Shown: positions 43,391-52,210, numbered from the stretch's first letter. The stretch: DNA of 59,520 bases from Candidatus Altimarinota bacterium (GCA_028698305.1 JAQVDN010000007.1:1-59520); one strand, 5' to 3'. Translations and numbers: made by a program. The notes: generated by a model from the sequence alone, not told the origin.

Positions 43391-43834
43391 ATGGAAAAGA
43401 AAAAATTCGGAATGCTTAATACTAGTAAAAAAGAAGTAGTAACACATGCCGAACTTCAAAAAACTGAAGTAATAAAAAGAGGTGGCAGACCTAAAAAAAA
43501 TGATAAAGATAAATTAAGTTCAGTTGTAAGTTTAAATGCCAATCAATATGAAAAAGATATTTTAGAGTCAGAGGCAACTTCAATAGGTTTAAATGTTGTA
43601 TCATTAATAAGAATGTCACTTAGTAATGCACTTAAACAAGATTTTACTCCAACTTCTATAAGCTCTAATAATGGACAAAATGAAAACAATACTGGAAAAG
43701 TTGTAAAACAGTACGCAGTACCAGTAACAGATGTAATCAAAGAGCAGCTTGAGAGTAGGGCAGGCGAATATATGATTAGTGTTAGTGATCTTTTAAAAAT
43801 GTCACTAAGAATTAGCGGATACTATAATATATAA
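43391..43834 (+). CDS. Tandem ribbon-helix-helix-like protein, candidate ParB-type partner
   Basis: 147 aa. Two similar units: SVVSLNANQYEKDILESEAT, ending in RMSLSNAL (about 42-80), and QYAVPVTDVIKEQLESRAGE, ending in KMSLRISG (about 107-145), each strand-helix-helix. A Lys/Arg-rich N-terminus precedes them. Two fused RHH units in one chain would act as a pseudo-dimer. The position behind parA suggests a centromere-binding protein; no named family was recognised. Confidence 0.6.
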   Translation: MEKKKFGMLNTSKKEVVTHAELQKTEVIKRGGRPKKNDKDKLSSVVSLNANQYEKDILESEATSIGLNVVSLIRMSLSNALKQDFTPTSISSNNGQNENNTGKVVKQYAVPVTDVIKEQLESRAGEYMISVSDLLKMSLRISGYYNI

Positions 43835-43892
43835 ATATTTACACTTTAAAAGTGTAAAATAAAGTAAATAAATATAATTTTAAGTAGGTATT

Positions 43893-45134
43893 ATGTTTGA
43901 TAAGTTAGATACAAATATTATTGATGGTATGGAAAGAGGATTACTTTCTACTGTATTTTTTGATAATGAAACAATAAAAGAGATTAAAGAAAATATATTT
44001 TCAAATCCTCAATATAAAAAAATATTTGAGATAATGAATGAACTATATATCAACAAGTTTCCTATAAATGAAGAAACAGTTATCGCAAAACTAGATAGCT
44101 CATTTGAACAAGCTCTTTTAAATATAATTAGTGCCAATCCAATTAGTCAAATTGATTCTATTTACAATAGTTTACTTGAAAACAATTATAAAATTTACCT
44201 ACAAAATCAACTTAAAAAAATAGCCGCTGATGAATCAAGTAGTATTGATAAAGTTAATGAGCTTGAAGCACTTATTCAAAGAAGTAGAGATTTTAAAAGA
44301 CAAGAGATATTTAATTTTATCGATTTTTCAAAAGCTGAAGAAAAAAATCCAAATTTCTTTTTAGAAGATATCTTACCTATTCAAGAACATGAAATTAATA
44401 TTATCAGTGCTCCTGGTGGGAGTGGTAAAAGTTATATATCACTTTATATAGCATTGCAGTTTATATACAAATATACACTTAAAAAGTGTTTTTTATGGTT
44501 AAGTGAAGATGAAATAGGAGTTTCAAAGAAGAGGGCTTCAAGTTTATGTAAAATACATAATGAGTTAAACATAAACAATAGAATAACTGTAATTGGAAAA
44601 GAAACTCAAGTATTTCATTTCGTAGATAAAAATCTAAACATCAATGCTAAATTTGAATTAATGAAACAACAACTCAAAGACTTTTCTTTAATCGTACTTG
44701 ATCCATTAATAGCATTTTATGGAGCAGATGAAAATTCAAATGCAGATGCAAGATATTTTATGTCTTTACTTAACAAATGGTGTGTTGATGAAAATAAAAC
44801 TATTATTTTAATACATCATCATTCAAAAGCAAGTGGAACTAATAAATCTAGTGCTAGAGGTGCAAGTGCGTTTATTGATGCATGTAGAATGCATTATGTA
44901 ATTGAAAAAGTTGAAAACGACACAAGAAGCAGAAAAGTAGTTATTGATAAAACTAATCACTTCTCTAATGAAAAACATGACTATATAATTAAACTATTTG
45001 ATACAAAAGTTGAAGTTAAAACATTCGAACCGCAAAACAAACGGGAGAGCAGTTTCCTTGAAAAAGAAACTCCTAAAAAATATTCAATGCCTACACTTGG
45101 TAATCTGGATGATACAGAGGTAGAAGAATTATGA
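43893..45134 (+). CDS. Replicative-helicase-like protein: DnaB N-domain joined to RepA/RecA-fold ATPase
   Basis: 413 aa. Residues 8-100 resemble the DnaB N-terminal domain (ERGLLSTVFFDNETIKEI, then NPQYKKIFEIMNELY). The ATPase core has Walker A SAPGGSGKS at about 172-180, Walker B LIVLDPLIAFYG and the RepA-type HHHSKASGTNKSSARGASAF sensor. Such proteins load as hexameric helicases or loaders at plasmid origins. It lies between parA and rep. Confidence 0.75.
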   Translation: MFDKLDTNIIDGMERGLLSTVFFDNETIKEIKENIFSNPQYKKIFEIMNELYINKFPINEETVIAKLDSSFEQALLNIISANPISQIDSIYNSLLENNYKIYLQNQLKKIAADESSSIDKVNELEALIQRSRDFKRQEIFNFIDFSKAEEKNPNFFLEDILPIQEHEINIISAPGGSGKSYISLYIALQFIYKYTLKKCFLWLSEDEIGVSKKRASSLCKIHNELNINNRITVIGKETQVFHFVDKNLNINAKFELMKQQLKDFSLIVLDPLIAFYGADENSNADARYFMSLLNKWCVDENKTIILIHHHSKASGTNKSSARGASAFIDACRMHYVIEKVENDTRSRKVVIDKTNHFSNEKHDYIIKLFDTKVEVKTFEPQNKRESSFLEKETPKKYSMPTLGNLDDTEVEEL

Positions 45135-45165
45135 CTACAATTAAAACTCAAAAGAGGACGAAATA

Positions 45166-46107
45166 ATGGCTGAAGAAAATAACGAAAAGAAAAAACCATC
45201 AAGCCCAAGAAAAAGAACTCCTAAAAAAAATATGAGTATGCTCCCTGATGAAGGACAAATGATACAGTATAGTCTTTTTGATACAAAACAAAAGCTTAAT
45301 GAATCAACTTCAACTTTAATGGATTTAAGAGTAAGTCCATTTATGCCTGTAGATAAAATTTCTCACAATAGTGCACTTGCTAGAGAATTTGTTGCCAATA
45401 AAAATATTTTAAAAAGAGAAACTGCTTTTGGTACTGTTGAGATTAGAAATAGGTTGCTAACTCAATACCATAAAATGATACTCGACTGCATTATGGTTCA
45501 TAATGTAAGATCAGTAGTTTACAAAGGTACTATAGCTATCTATTTTAGTATTTATGAAATAGCTCAACAATTAGGATTAGAGTGGAACGGAAAGACTCAA
45601 AAAAATATTCAAGAAGCCATAGAATATATCAAAGATGTTGTTATAGTAAGAACAGATGCCGATAATCCTTCTATTACATCAAGTTACAATATTATCCAAG
45701 AAATGAAATATAGCTCAAAAGAACAAGCTTATGTAATAGTATTATCATCTCAATATGCGGAATACTTCAATAAAACAATATCAATCAACTACAATAAAAG
45801 ATTTGATGAATTAATCGCCATAAGAGGGAAGGGCAGTGCTTTTATTAGGTCAATTATAGAGTTCTTCATTACTCACGATGCAAGTGCAGATAATATTCAA
45901 AGAATGAAACTAATGCAGCTCCTTGAGACAATCAACTATCCTTGTCAAACTCCAAGACAGGTAACTTCTGCAAAACAGTATCTAAAAGAATATGAAAAAG
46001 AATTAGCAAAATTCAATATCAAGTATTATTCAGGTTCACAACTGTTTGAATATACAGGAACTACAGATATTAGATTTATTCCACCATTAGAGGGTTTATT
46101 AGACTAA
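45166..46107 (+). CDS. rep: Rep_3-family replication initiator (RepB/RepE-like)
   Basis: 313 aa. A basic N-terminus (KKKPSSPRKRTPKKN) is followed by two winged-helix domains (about 85-185 and 200-290), including NRLLTQYHKMILDCI and the RGKGSAFIRSIIEFFITHDA helix. This is the layout of Rep_3 initiators that bind iterons. The iteron array begins about 40 bp after its stop codon. The call combines fold pattern with the neighbouring iterons. Confidence 0.75.
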   Translation: MAEENNEKKKPSSPRKRTPKKNMSMLPDEGQMIQYSLFDTKQKLNESTSTLMDLRVSPFMPVDKISHNSALAREFVANKNILKRETAFGTVEIRNRLLTQYHKMILDCIMVHNVRSVVYKGTIAIYFSIYEIAQQLGLEWNGKTQKNIQEAIEYIKDVVIVRTDADNPSITSSYNIIQEMKYSSKEQAYVIVLSSQYAEYFNKTISINYNKRFDELIAIRGKGSAFIRSIIEFFITHDASADNIQRMKLMQLLETINYPCQTPRQVTSAKQYLKEYEKELAKFNIKYYSGSQLFEYTGTTDIRFIPPLEGLLD

Positions 46108-46145
46108 CATTAATGTGTTATCTAGTTTAAATTCTCTTTAAATCT

Positions 46146-46906
46146 TACACCCAAAATACATACTATCTACTATGAAAACATAATGTTTTTAAATCAAAAT
46201 AGTAATCTAACTACTTTTTTACACCCAAAGTACACTACAACCCATGCAAACCCTTATAGTTGAGAGCCAAATAAGGGTTTTATAGTTATACAAAATCCAA
46301 AAATTATCATTATTTTTAAAAAATAGACTACAATCAGAGTAATAAAAAATCAAATTTTACATATAAAGTATCTTCATACTAAGTAATTTACACCCAAAGT
46401 ACATGCATTCTAAAGAGTGCAGCTGAAATATGTATGTTCTACACCCAAAGTACATCAAAAACTACCTTATATGTTACTAATGCAAAAACATTGCTAAAAC
46501 CTTTCAAACTATCGATAAATAGGCATAGTAGAAGTTATTACTAGCTAAATTTTACACCCATATCTCATCAACATACACCTAAAGTACACTATTTACGCCC
46601 AAAGTACATCAACATTCAATGGCATACACCCAAAGTACAAGTTCCTAAAAATAGGAAATACACCCAAAGTACACTATACGAATATGCTAAATTTTTATTT
46701 AAAATTGTAAGCAAAAGTAATTATGAAATTCAATATATAAGCGATTTTAAGGGCCTGAAACGAAGTTATGCTCTTAATTACAAATGATTACACTTCACCC
46801 AAAGTACATCAAATACAACCAAAGTACATTAACCAAGCACCCAAAGTACATGAAAACGATTAAAATTTACACCCAAATCACACTAGTTTACAACCAAAGT
46901 ACACTA
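46146..46906 (+). repeat. Iteron array, consensus TACACCCAAAGTACATCA
   Basis: Copies all in the same orientation begin near 46146, 46220, 46389, 46440, 46553 (degenerate), 46574, 46594, 46625, 46659, 46793, 46814, 46836, 46868 (degenerate) and 46889. The core is ACACCCAAAGTACA; spacing is irregular (about 20 to 170 bp), so this is not a CRISPR. Such arrays bind the Rep protein to start and limit replication. Confidence 0.88.
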
Positions 46907-46922
46907 CTCTTTAAAGACTATA

Positions 46923-46944
46923 AAAGACTTTTAAAGAAGTCTTT
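46923..46944 (+). terminator. Hairpin followed by T-run at the end of the iteron region
   Basis: AAAGACTT (46923-46930) pairs with AAGTCTTT (46937-46944), followed by Ts. Could stop transcription from the rep side. Confidence 0.5.
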
Positions 46945-46950
46945 TTATTA

Positions 46951-46969
46951 GGACTCTTTTTGGGAGTCC
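46951..46969. terminator. Second hairpin, GGACTC/GAGTCC
   Basis: GGACTC (46951-46956) and GAGTCC (46964-46969) with a T-rich loop, 6 bp behind the first hairpin. Confidence 0.4.
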
Positions 46970-47239
46970 ATAAAAAGTAAAAGAAAAAATATAATTACAA
47001 AGAAAAAGCAATCCAAGTCATTGTTTTTACATTTTAACAGAAAGTTGTTTTAATTATTGGTATATAATACTAAAATACCTATATAACTTGATAAGATAAT
47101 TTACAATTTAAAGTTACAAAAGAGTGTATGCATGTTGAAATTTAAATATAAAGCAATATATTTTCAAAATCTACTTATGACCCTCTTATAAAATTTAATG
47201 TAAAATGTAGATATTTTTAAATTTAAAAAGGTGATTATT

Positions 47240-47578
47240 TTGGAAACTATAAATAATAGACTAATAAATATTGACAAACAGATGTTAGCTGATATTGAGG
47301 GTTCTTATTTGTCGATTTATAAAATCAAAAAAGATAGTAAACCATTTTTAAATTTAATTGAAAGAAATAAATCATTACAAGAAGCTGCATATATTGTAAA
47401 TCCAAATTTTAATGATGCAAAAGGAAGCGTATTTTTAAAAGATGATGGAGAGTTATTATATGAAGCAGATTTTTTTGCAAATACAATTATAAATGAACCA
47501 TTAGATTTTGAGTACAAAGTCAAAGAATATACTTATAATCATCCATTTTCAAAAACATTTCATAGCTTTTTTTTATAA
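47240..47578 (+). CDS. Hypothetical protein with frame break at an 8-T tract (112 aa as read)
   Basis: TTG start at 47240 with AAGGTG upstream. As read it ends in FHSFFL and a stop just after eight Ts (47567-47574). With one T fewer the frame continues as FYKQLTSKELVRDVFIYARG and stops at 47640-47642, overlapping the next gene's ATG as ATGA. The extension therefore looks like the true C-terminus (133 aa). Function unknown. The tract could be a phase-variable switch, a fixed mutation or a sequencing error. Confidence 0.55.
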   Translation: METINNRLINIDKQMLADIEGSYLSIYKIKKDSKPFLNLIERNKSLQEAAYIVNPNFNDAKGSVFLKDDGELLYEADFFANTIINEPLDFEYKVKEYTYNHPFSKTFHSFFL

Positions 47579-47638
47579 ACAATTGACAAGTAAGGAATTG
47601 GTTAGAGATGTTTTTATTTATGCTAGAGGAGACAATCG

Positions 47639-48955
47639 ATGAATTTAATTGAATCTCATAGAGTCGAGCATAAACAATCCCTAACTGATACATTTGAAAA
47701 AGAAGTAGTAGCTTTTTTAAATTATCATGAGGGTGGAATAATTTATATTGGAGTTGATAAAGATGGCAAAATAGTAGGTTGCCAAAATCCTGATGAAACG
47801 CAACTCAAAATCAAAGATAAACTAAAACATAATATCTCTCCATCTTGCCTTGGTCTTTTTGAAGTTATTTTAGAAACTATTGAAGAGCAGTCAATTATAA
47901 AAATCATAATTGCAAGCGGTAGAGAAACTCCTTATTACATCAAAAAAAATGGAATGTCTGAAAAAGGTTGCTACATAAGAGTTGGAAGCAGTAGTGAGCC
48001 TATGAACCAAACTATGATTGAAGATTTATTTGCTAAAAGAGTTAGAAATTCACTTGGAAATATAAAATCAAGAAGACAAGATTTAACTTTTGAGCAATTA
48101 AAAATATACTACGAAGAAAAAGGTTTAAAGCTAAATGAAAAATTTGCTTCAAATTTAGAACTTCTTACAGATGATGGCTATTACAATTATGTAGCATACC
48201 TTATGGCTGATAGTAATGGGGTTTCAATAAAAGTAGCAAAATATGCTGGAACAAATAAAGTTGACCTTATAGAAAACAATGAATACGGCTACTGTTCACT
48301 TATAAAAGCTACAAAAAGAGTTCTTGAAAAATTAGAAATAGAAAATAAAACAGCAGCACTTATAACTTCAACTACTAGAAAAGAACAACCCCTTTGGAAT
48401 AAAGTAGCTTTAAGAGAAGCGGTTATAAATGCTATCGTTCACAATGATTACACCACTGAAAATCCTCCTGTATTTGAGATATTTAGTGACCGTATAGAGA
48501 TAACTTCCACAGGTGGATTATCGATTATTAAAAATATAGATGATTTTTTTTCTGGTTATTCAAACCCTACTAGTAGAGAACTTATGAGGATATACAAAGA
48601 TTTAGAACTAGTGGAACATCTAGGTTCAGGACTAAATAGAATATTAGAAGCTTATGATAAAGATAGCTTTGTCATAAAACAAAACTATATGAAAAATATT
48701 TTTTATAAAAATGAAACACCTTTGAATGGCGTAGTATCTGGCGGTGTAAATGGCGTAGTATCTGGCGGTGTAACAGAACTTTTAGAGTTTATACAAATAA
48801 ATCCTGGATTGAAAGCAAATGAATTAAGCAAACATATTGACACACCATTAAGAACTGTTCAAAGATGGCTTAAACAATTAAAAGATGAAAATAAAATAGA
48901 GTTCCAAGGAGCACCTAAAACTGGTGGATATGTTTTAAAGGATATGAAATCTTGA
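47639..48955 (+). CDS. AlbA_2/Schlafen-like DNA-binding protein with GHKL-type ATPase region
   Basis: 438 aa. Residues 1-110 match the AlbA_2 (Schlafen-like) domain (VEHKQSLTDTFEKEVVAFLN, GGIIYIGVDKDGKIVGC). Residues about 255-340 match HATPase_c_4 (LREAVINAIVHNDYT, SDRIEITSTGGL, HLGSGLNRIL). The C-terminus holds a winged helix (KANELSKHIDTPLRTVQRWL). A perfect 24-bp tandem duplication (48725-48772) doubles NGVVSGGV in the linker. Often annotated as RecG-related; a regulatory or defence role is possible. Confidence 0.8.
   Translation: MNLIESHRVEHKQSLTDTFEKEVVAFLNYHEGGIIYIGVDKDGKIVGCQNPDETQLKIKDKLKHNISPSCLGLFEVILETIEEQSIIKIIIASGRETPYYIKKNGMSEKGCYIRVGSSSEPMNQTMIEDLFAKRVRNSLGNIKSRRQDLTFEQLKIYYEEKGLKLNEKFASNLELLTDDGYYNYVAYLMADSNGVSIKVAKYAGTNKVDLIENNEYGYCSLIKATKRVLEKLEIENKTAALITSTTRKEQPLWNKVALREAVINAIVHNDYTTENPPVFEIFSDRIEITSTGGLSIIKNIDDFFSGYSNPTSRELMRIYKDLELVEHLGSGLNRILEAYDKDSFVIKQNYMKNIFYKNETPLNGVVSGGVNGVVSGGVTELLEFIQINPGLKANELSKHIDTPLRTVQRWLKQLKDENKIEFQGAPKTGGYVLKDMKS
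48725..48772 (+). repeat. Two perfect tandem 24-bp repeats in the linker of the AlbA_2 protein
   Basis: Unit starts AATGGCGTAGTATCTGGCGG and is repeated exactly without a gap, encoding NGVVSGGV twice; in-frame, so copy number could vary without breaking the gene. Confidence 0.85.
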
Positions 48956-50622
48956 TCTCTAAAACTTCAATAGAAAATCTCAAAAATCAAATTGATATTG
49001 TTGATATAGTTTCTTCATTCATAGAGCTAAAAAAATCAGGTGCAAATTTTAAAGCTTGTTGCCCGTTTCATAGTGAAGATACACCATCCTTTACAGTGAG
49101 TCCTGCAAAGCAGATATATCATTGTTTTGGGTGTTCTAATGGCGGAGATGCTATTAAGTTTGTTATGGAGTATGAAAAGCTAACTTATCCTGAAGCAATA
49201 GAAAAAATAGCTGCACTTACAAACTTCAATCTTGAATATGACAACAATGACTCACAAGCTTTAAATACTTCAATTCTTGATGCGATTAACAATTACTATC
49301 AAAACAATTTATTTAGCAATTCAAATGCACTACAATATCTTAGTTCAAGAGGAATTACAAAAGAATCTATAGATAAATTTCAAATAGGCTATGCATCTAG
49401 CTCTAATGACACGATAACCTATCTAAAAAACAACTTTTTTGATCTAAGCATGGCAATAGAGCTTGGAATCATTGATAGTGGTTCTAATGGCTTGTATGCA
49501 AGATTTATAGAAAGAATTACATTTCCAATATTTTTACAAAATGGTAAGTTAGTAGGGTTTGGTGGAAGAACCATATCAGGACATAATGCTAAATATGTAA
49601 ATTCTCCCTCATCTAAGCTTTTTAACAAGTCTGCATTGCTCTTTGGATATAACCTTGCAAGAGAAAGTATTTATCAATCAAAAGAGATAATAATTACAGA
49701 AGGTTATCTTGATGTAATAATGCTCCATCAAGCAGGATTTGCCAATTCAGTAGCAACACTTGGAACTGCACTTACATCTCAACACATACCGCTTTTAAAA
49801 AAATCAGATGCAAAAGTAATATTGGGCTATGACGGTGATAAAGCTGGTATGGAAGCTGCTTATAAAGCTTCAATACTATTAGCACAAAATGACTTCGTTG
49901 GTGGAGTTGTGATTTTTCAAAATGGACAAGATCCTGCTGATTATGTAAAAGAGGGTAGGGTAGATGAATTAAAGTCCCTACTTTTACACCCAAAGTACTT
50001 TGTAGAATTTGCATTAGATTACATTGTTAAGGATAATTTAGGAAACTATAGATTTGATATAAATAGACCAGAAGAAAAGCAAAAAATACTAGTAAAAATA
50101 GAGGAATTTCTTTCTACATTAAAGCCTGTAATGGCAGAAGAGTTCAAAGGGTATGCTGCACATCTTATAAATTTACACCCAAAGTACATCAAGACACAAA
50201 AATCAAACACACTCAAAAACAACTACAAAACACCTCATAGCCCTCAAAATCAGATGATTGACATCACTGAAATTTTAATATTACAAGGGATTTTAAACTA
50301 TCCTGATAAAAAAGAAATTATCTTAGCTGCACTTGATAGTACGATGTTTGATTTGCATAAGCAAGAATTTGAATATCTGTTAAATGGGGATATTCAAAAA
50401 TTAACTTCAATTATTGCAAGAACAGAATTAAAGCATTTATCACTTGAAGAATATAAGGATCAACTGGCATATTTTTTAAGAATGTTTTACAAAAAGCAAA
50501 TAGACTTAATTATGAATGACGACAAGAAAGTATTTCAAGATAAGGCTGCAGCAAAAAAAGAGTTTATCGAGATTGATAGAAGATTAAAGAGTGGTGCTTT
50601 AATTAAATATTTCAAATTATAA
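48952..50622 (+). CDS. dnaG: DnaG-type primase
   Basis: 556 aa, TTG start overlapping the previous stop, with AAGGA upstream. Zinc-binding CHC2 motif C37-H40-C58-C61, the RNA polymerase domain (YLSSRGITKESIDKFQIGYA, ARFIERITFPIF) and TOPRIM motifs ITEGYLDVIML and GYDGDKAG are all intact, followed by a C-terminal helicase-interaction region. A complete plasmid-borne replicative primase. Two perfect iteron cores lie inside the gene (49985 and 50174) and encode LHPKY both times. Confidence 0.92.
   Translation: MISKTSIENLKNQIDIVDIVSSFIELKKSGANFKACCPFHSEDTPSFTVSPAKQIYHCFGCSNGGDAIKFVMEYEKLTYPEAIEKIAALTNFNLEYDNNDSQALNTSILDAINNYYQNNLFSNSNALQYLSSRGITKESIDKFQIGYASSSNDTITYLKNNFFDLSMAIELGIIDSGSNGLYARFIERITFPIFLQNGKLVGFGGRTISGHNAKYVNSPSSKLFNKSALLFGYNLARESIYQSKEIIITEGYLDVIMLHQAGFANSVATLGTALTSQHIPLLKKSDAKVILGYDGDKAGMEAAYKASILLAQNDFVGGVVIFQNGQDPADYVKEGRVDELKSLLLHPKYFVEFALDYIVKDNLGNYRFDINRPEEKQKILVKIEEFLSTLKPVMAEEFKGYAAHLINLHPKYIKTQKSNTLKNNYKTPHSPQNQMIDITEILILQGILNYPDKKEIILAALDSTMFDLHKQEFEYLLNGDIQKLTSIIARTELKHLSLEEYKDQLAYFLRMFYKKQIDLIMNDDKKVFQDKAAAKKEFIEIDRRLKSGALIKYFKL
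49985..50000 (+). repeat. Iteron-like copy inside dnaG (1)
   Basis: TACACCCAAAGTACTT, the same core and orientation as the origin iterons, 3 kb downstream of the array, read as HPKYF. Confidence 0.75.
50174..50191 (+). repeat. Iteron copy inside dnaG (2)
   Basis: TACACCCAAAGTACATCA, identical over 18 bp to the origin consensus, read as HPKYI. Confidence 0.8.
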
Positions 50623-50633
50623 GGGAAAATTCT

Positions 50634-51029
50634 ATGAAAAAATTTATCATACTGCTATTGGTTTCAATTGTTTCAGTATATGCAGTAAATTTCAGTAAAT
50701 CAAAAAAAGTACTTCTAAAACAAATCTATCCAGATCATCAAATCACTTTTTATTGTGGTAATCCTTATGAAATTACTAGAGTAGGTGGTAAAGAAAAATC
50801 ACTTATTATTGAGGACTCTAAATACTATTCTCCTCGAAAGCCATTTACAAAATCCGGTAAAGAGAATGAAAGGGCAAAAAGAATTGAATGGGAACATGTT
50901 ATGCCTGCTGAAAATTTTGGAAGACATTTGTCTTGTTGGAAAGAGGGCGGAAGGAAAGCTTGTAAAAAAGACCCGATTTTTAATGAGATGGAAGCAGATA
51001 TGCATAATTTAGTACCTGCTACTTGTTAA
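50634..51029 (+). pseudogene. endA: endA 5' part (endonuclease I), interrupted by an integrated element
   Basis: Signal peptide (1-18) and the endonuclease I catalytic segment RIEWEHVMPAENFGR with EMEADMHNLVPA are present, then the frame is cut to a short TC tail. The missing part (IGEVNGDRSNYRYGAYI onwards) is found at 57781-58089. Joining 50634-51020 with 57781-58089 restores one open frame of 231 aa, the normal family length. The family makes periplasmic or secreted non-specific DNases. Confidence 0.9.
51014..51021 (+). repeat. Element boundary, left direct repeat (ACCTGCTA)
   Basis: The same 8 bp occur at 57774-57781, at the exact point where endA is broken and resumed; candidate core site of integration. 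Confidence 0.8.
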
Positions 51030-51114
51030 TTGTTTATTTATTTCAAATATCATTAATTATATTTTATGGACACGAATGCTATAATTCTTAATTATTTAAA
51101 ATAAGTTGGTAAAA

Positions 51115-52200
51115 ATGAAAGAGTTAGTTTCAATTGAATACAAAGTATGGCTAGAGTCTCTAAAGAATAAATTTCGCTCATCACAAATCAAAGCTTCTAT
51201 CAAGGTCAATACAACCCTTCTTGAATTTTATTGGGATTTGGGTGAACAAATTGTACAAAAACAACAGGAGTATAAATGGGGAAGTGGGTTTTTTGAAAAG
51301 CTTAGCCATGATTTATCAGCTGAATTCCCTGATGTTAAAGGGTTTTCTTATACAAATGTAAAAAACATCAGACAATGGTTTGTATTTTGGCAACAGCTTG
51401 TTGGCGAATTTAAAAGCACAAAAAGCCAACAGCTTGTTGGCGAAAGTGGTGTAGATAAAACGAAACAAATTGTTTCGCAAATTCTTATGATACCTTGGGG
51501 ACACAATATCGCTATCATTCAAAAATGTAAAAAGATTGACGAAGCAATCTACTATGTACAAAATACCATCAAAAATGGTATTAGCAGAAGTGTACTTGTC
51601 CACCAAATAGAATCAAATCTCTATGAGCGAGAAGGAAAGGCTATAACCAACTTTGAAAATACTCTTCCACCAATTCAATCAGATTTAGCAAAAGAGATTA
51701 CAAAAGATCCCTATATTTTTGATTTTGTAGCTTTAACACAAGATTATCAAGAAAAAGAACTAGAAGATGCACTCACTCAAAATATCACAAACTTTTTACT
51801 AGAACTTGGAAGTGGATTTGCATTTGTAGGACGACAATATAAGCTTATCGTTGGTGGAGATGAGTTTAAAATAGATCTGCTGTTTTACCATATCAAACTC
51901 AAATGTTATGTAGTAGTAGAGCTCAAAGCTACGAGCTTTAAACCAGAACATGCAGGGAAACTAAGCTTTTATACATCTGCAATAGATGGAGAACTCAAAA
52001 ACAGTGATGATAATCCTACAATTGGGATTTTAATTTGCAAATCAAAGAATAACACAGTGGTGGAATATGCTCTAAGAGATATTAACAAACCATTAGGGAT
52101 TAGTGAATATCAACTCACAGAAATTTTACCAAAAGAGTATAAATCATCATTGCCTAGTATTGAAGAGATTGAAGCCAAGCTTGATGAGTTAGAAGAATAA
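51115..52200 (+). CDS. YhcG/DUF1016-family PD-(D/E)XK nuclease, element cargo
   Basis: 361 aa from ATG at 51115 (a TTG nine bases upstream is less likely). The N-terminal domain (YKVWLESLKNKFRSSQIKAS, then YWDLGEQIV) and the C-terminal nuclease motif KIDLLFYHIKLKCYVVVELK (D...ExK) define the family. An 18-bp direct repeat (51391 and 51427) encodes QQLVGE twice. A TATAAT at 51080-51085 may drive it. Family members are suspected of acting in defence or recombination; the function here is not known. Confidence 0.88.
   Translation: MKELVSIEYKVWLESLKNKFRSSQIKASIKVNTTLLEFYWDLGEQIVQKQQEYKWGSGFFEKLSHDLSAEFPDVKGFSYTNVKNIRQWFVFWQQLVGEFKSTKSQQLVGESGVDKTKQIVSQILMIPWGHNIAIIQKCKKIDEAIYYVQNTIKNGISRSVLVHQIESNLYEREGKAITNFENTLPPIQSDLAKEITKDPYIFDFVALTQDYQEKELEDALTQNITNFLLELGSGFAFVGRQYKLIVGGDEFKIDLLFYHIKLKCYVVVELKATSFKPEHAGKLSFYTSAIDGELKNSDDNPTIGILICKSKNNTVVEYALRDINKPLGISEYQLTEILPKEYKSSLPSIEEIEAKLDELEE
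51391..51444 (+). repeat. 18-bp direct repeat inside the YhcG gene
   Basis: CAACAGCTTGTTGGCGAA at 51391-51408 and 51427-51444, 36 bp apart, in-frame; gives a duplicated QQLVGE. Confidence 0.8.
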
Positions 52201-52210
52201 ATCTTTCATT

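Larger units (their letters stand above)
46108..47239. other. Plasmid replication origin region (iterons, AT-rich DNA, hairpins)
   Basis: Gene-free 1.1 kb. Holds about 14 direct iterons (46146-46906), an AT-rich stretch around 46300-46345, a gap with AT-rich DNA at 46690-46790, and two hairpins at 46923-46969. The right part (46975-47230) is AT-rich with no other recognised element. No exact DnaA box was found by eye. Confidence 0.75.

Noticed and set aside
46146-46906. Repeated ACACCCAAAGTACA units as a possible CRISPR array
   Set aside because: Repeats are only about 14-18 bp, spacing is irregular, there are no cas genes, and a Rep gene lies directly upstream; iterons explain them.
51180-51195. 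ATCACAAATCAAAG in the YhcG gene as a tenth conjugation promoter
   Set aside because: The first A of AATCACAAA is missing, it is intragenic, and no -10 box lies at the fixed spacing before a gene start.
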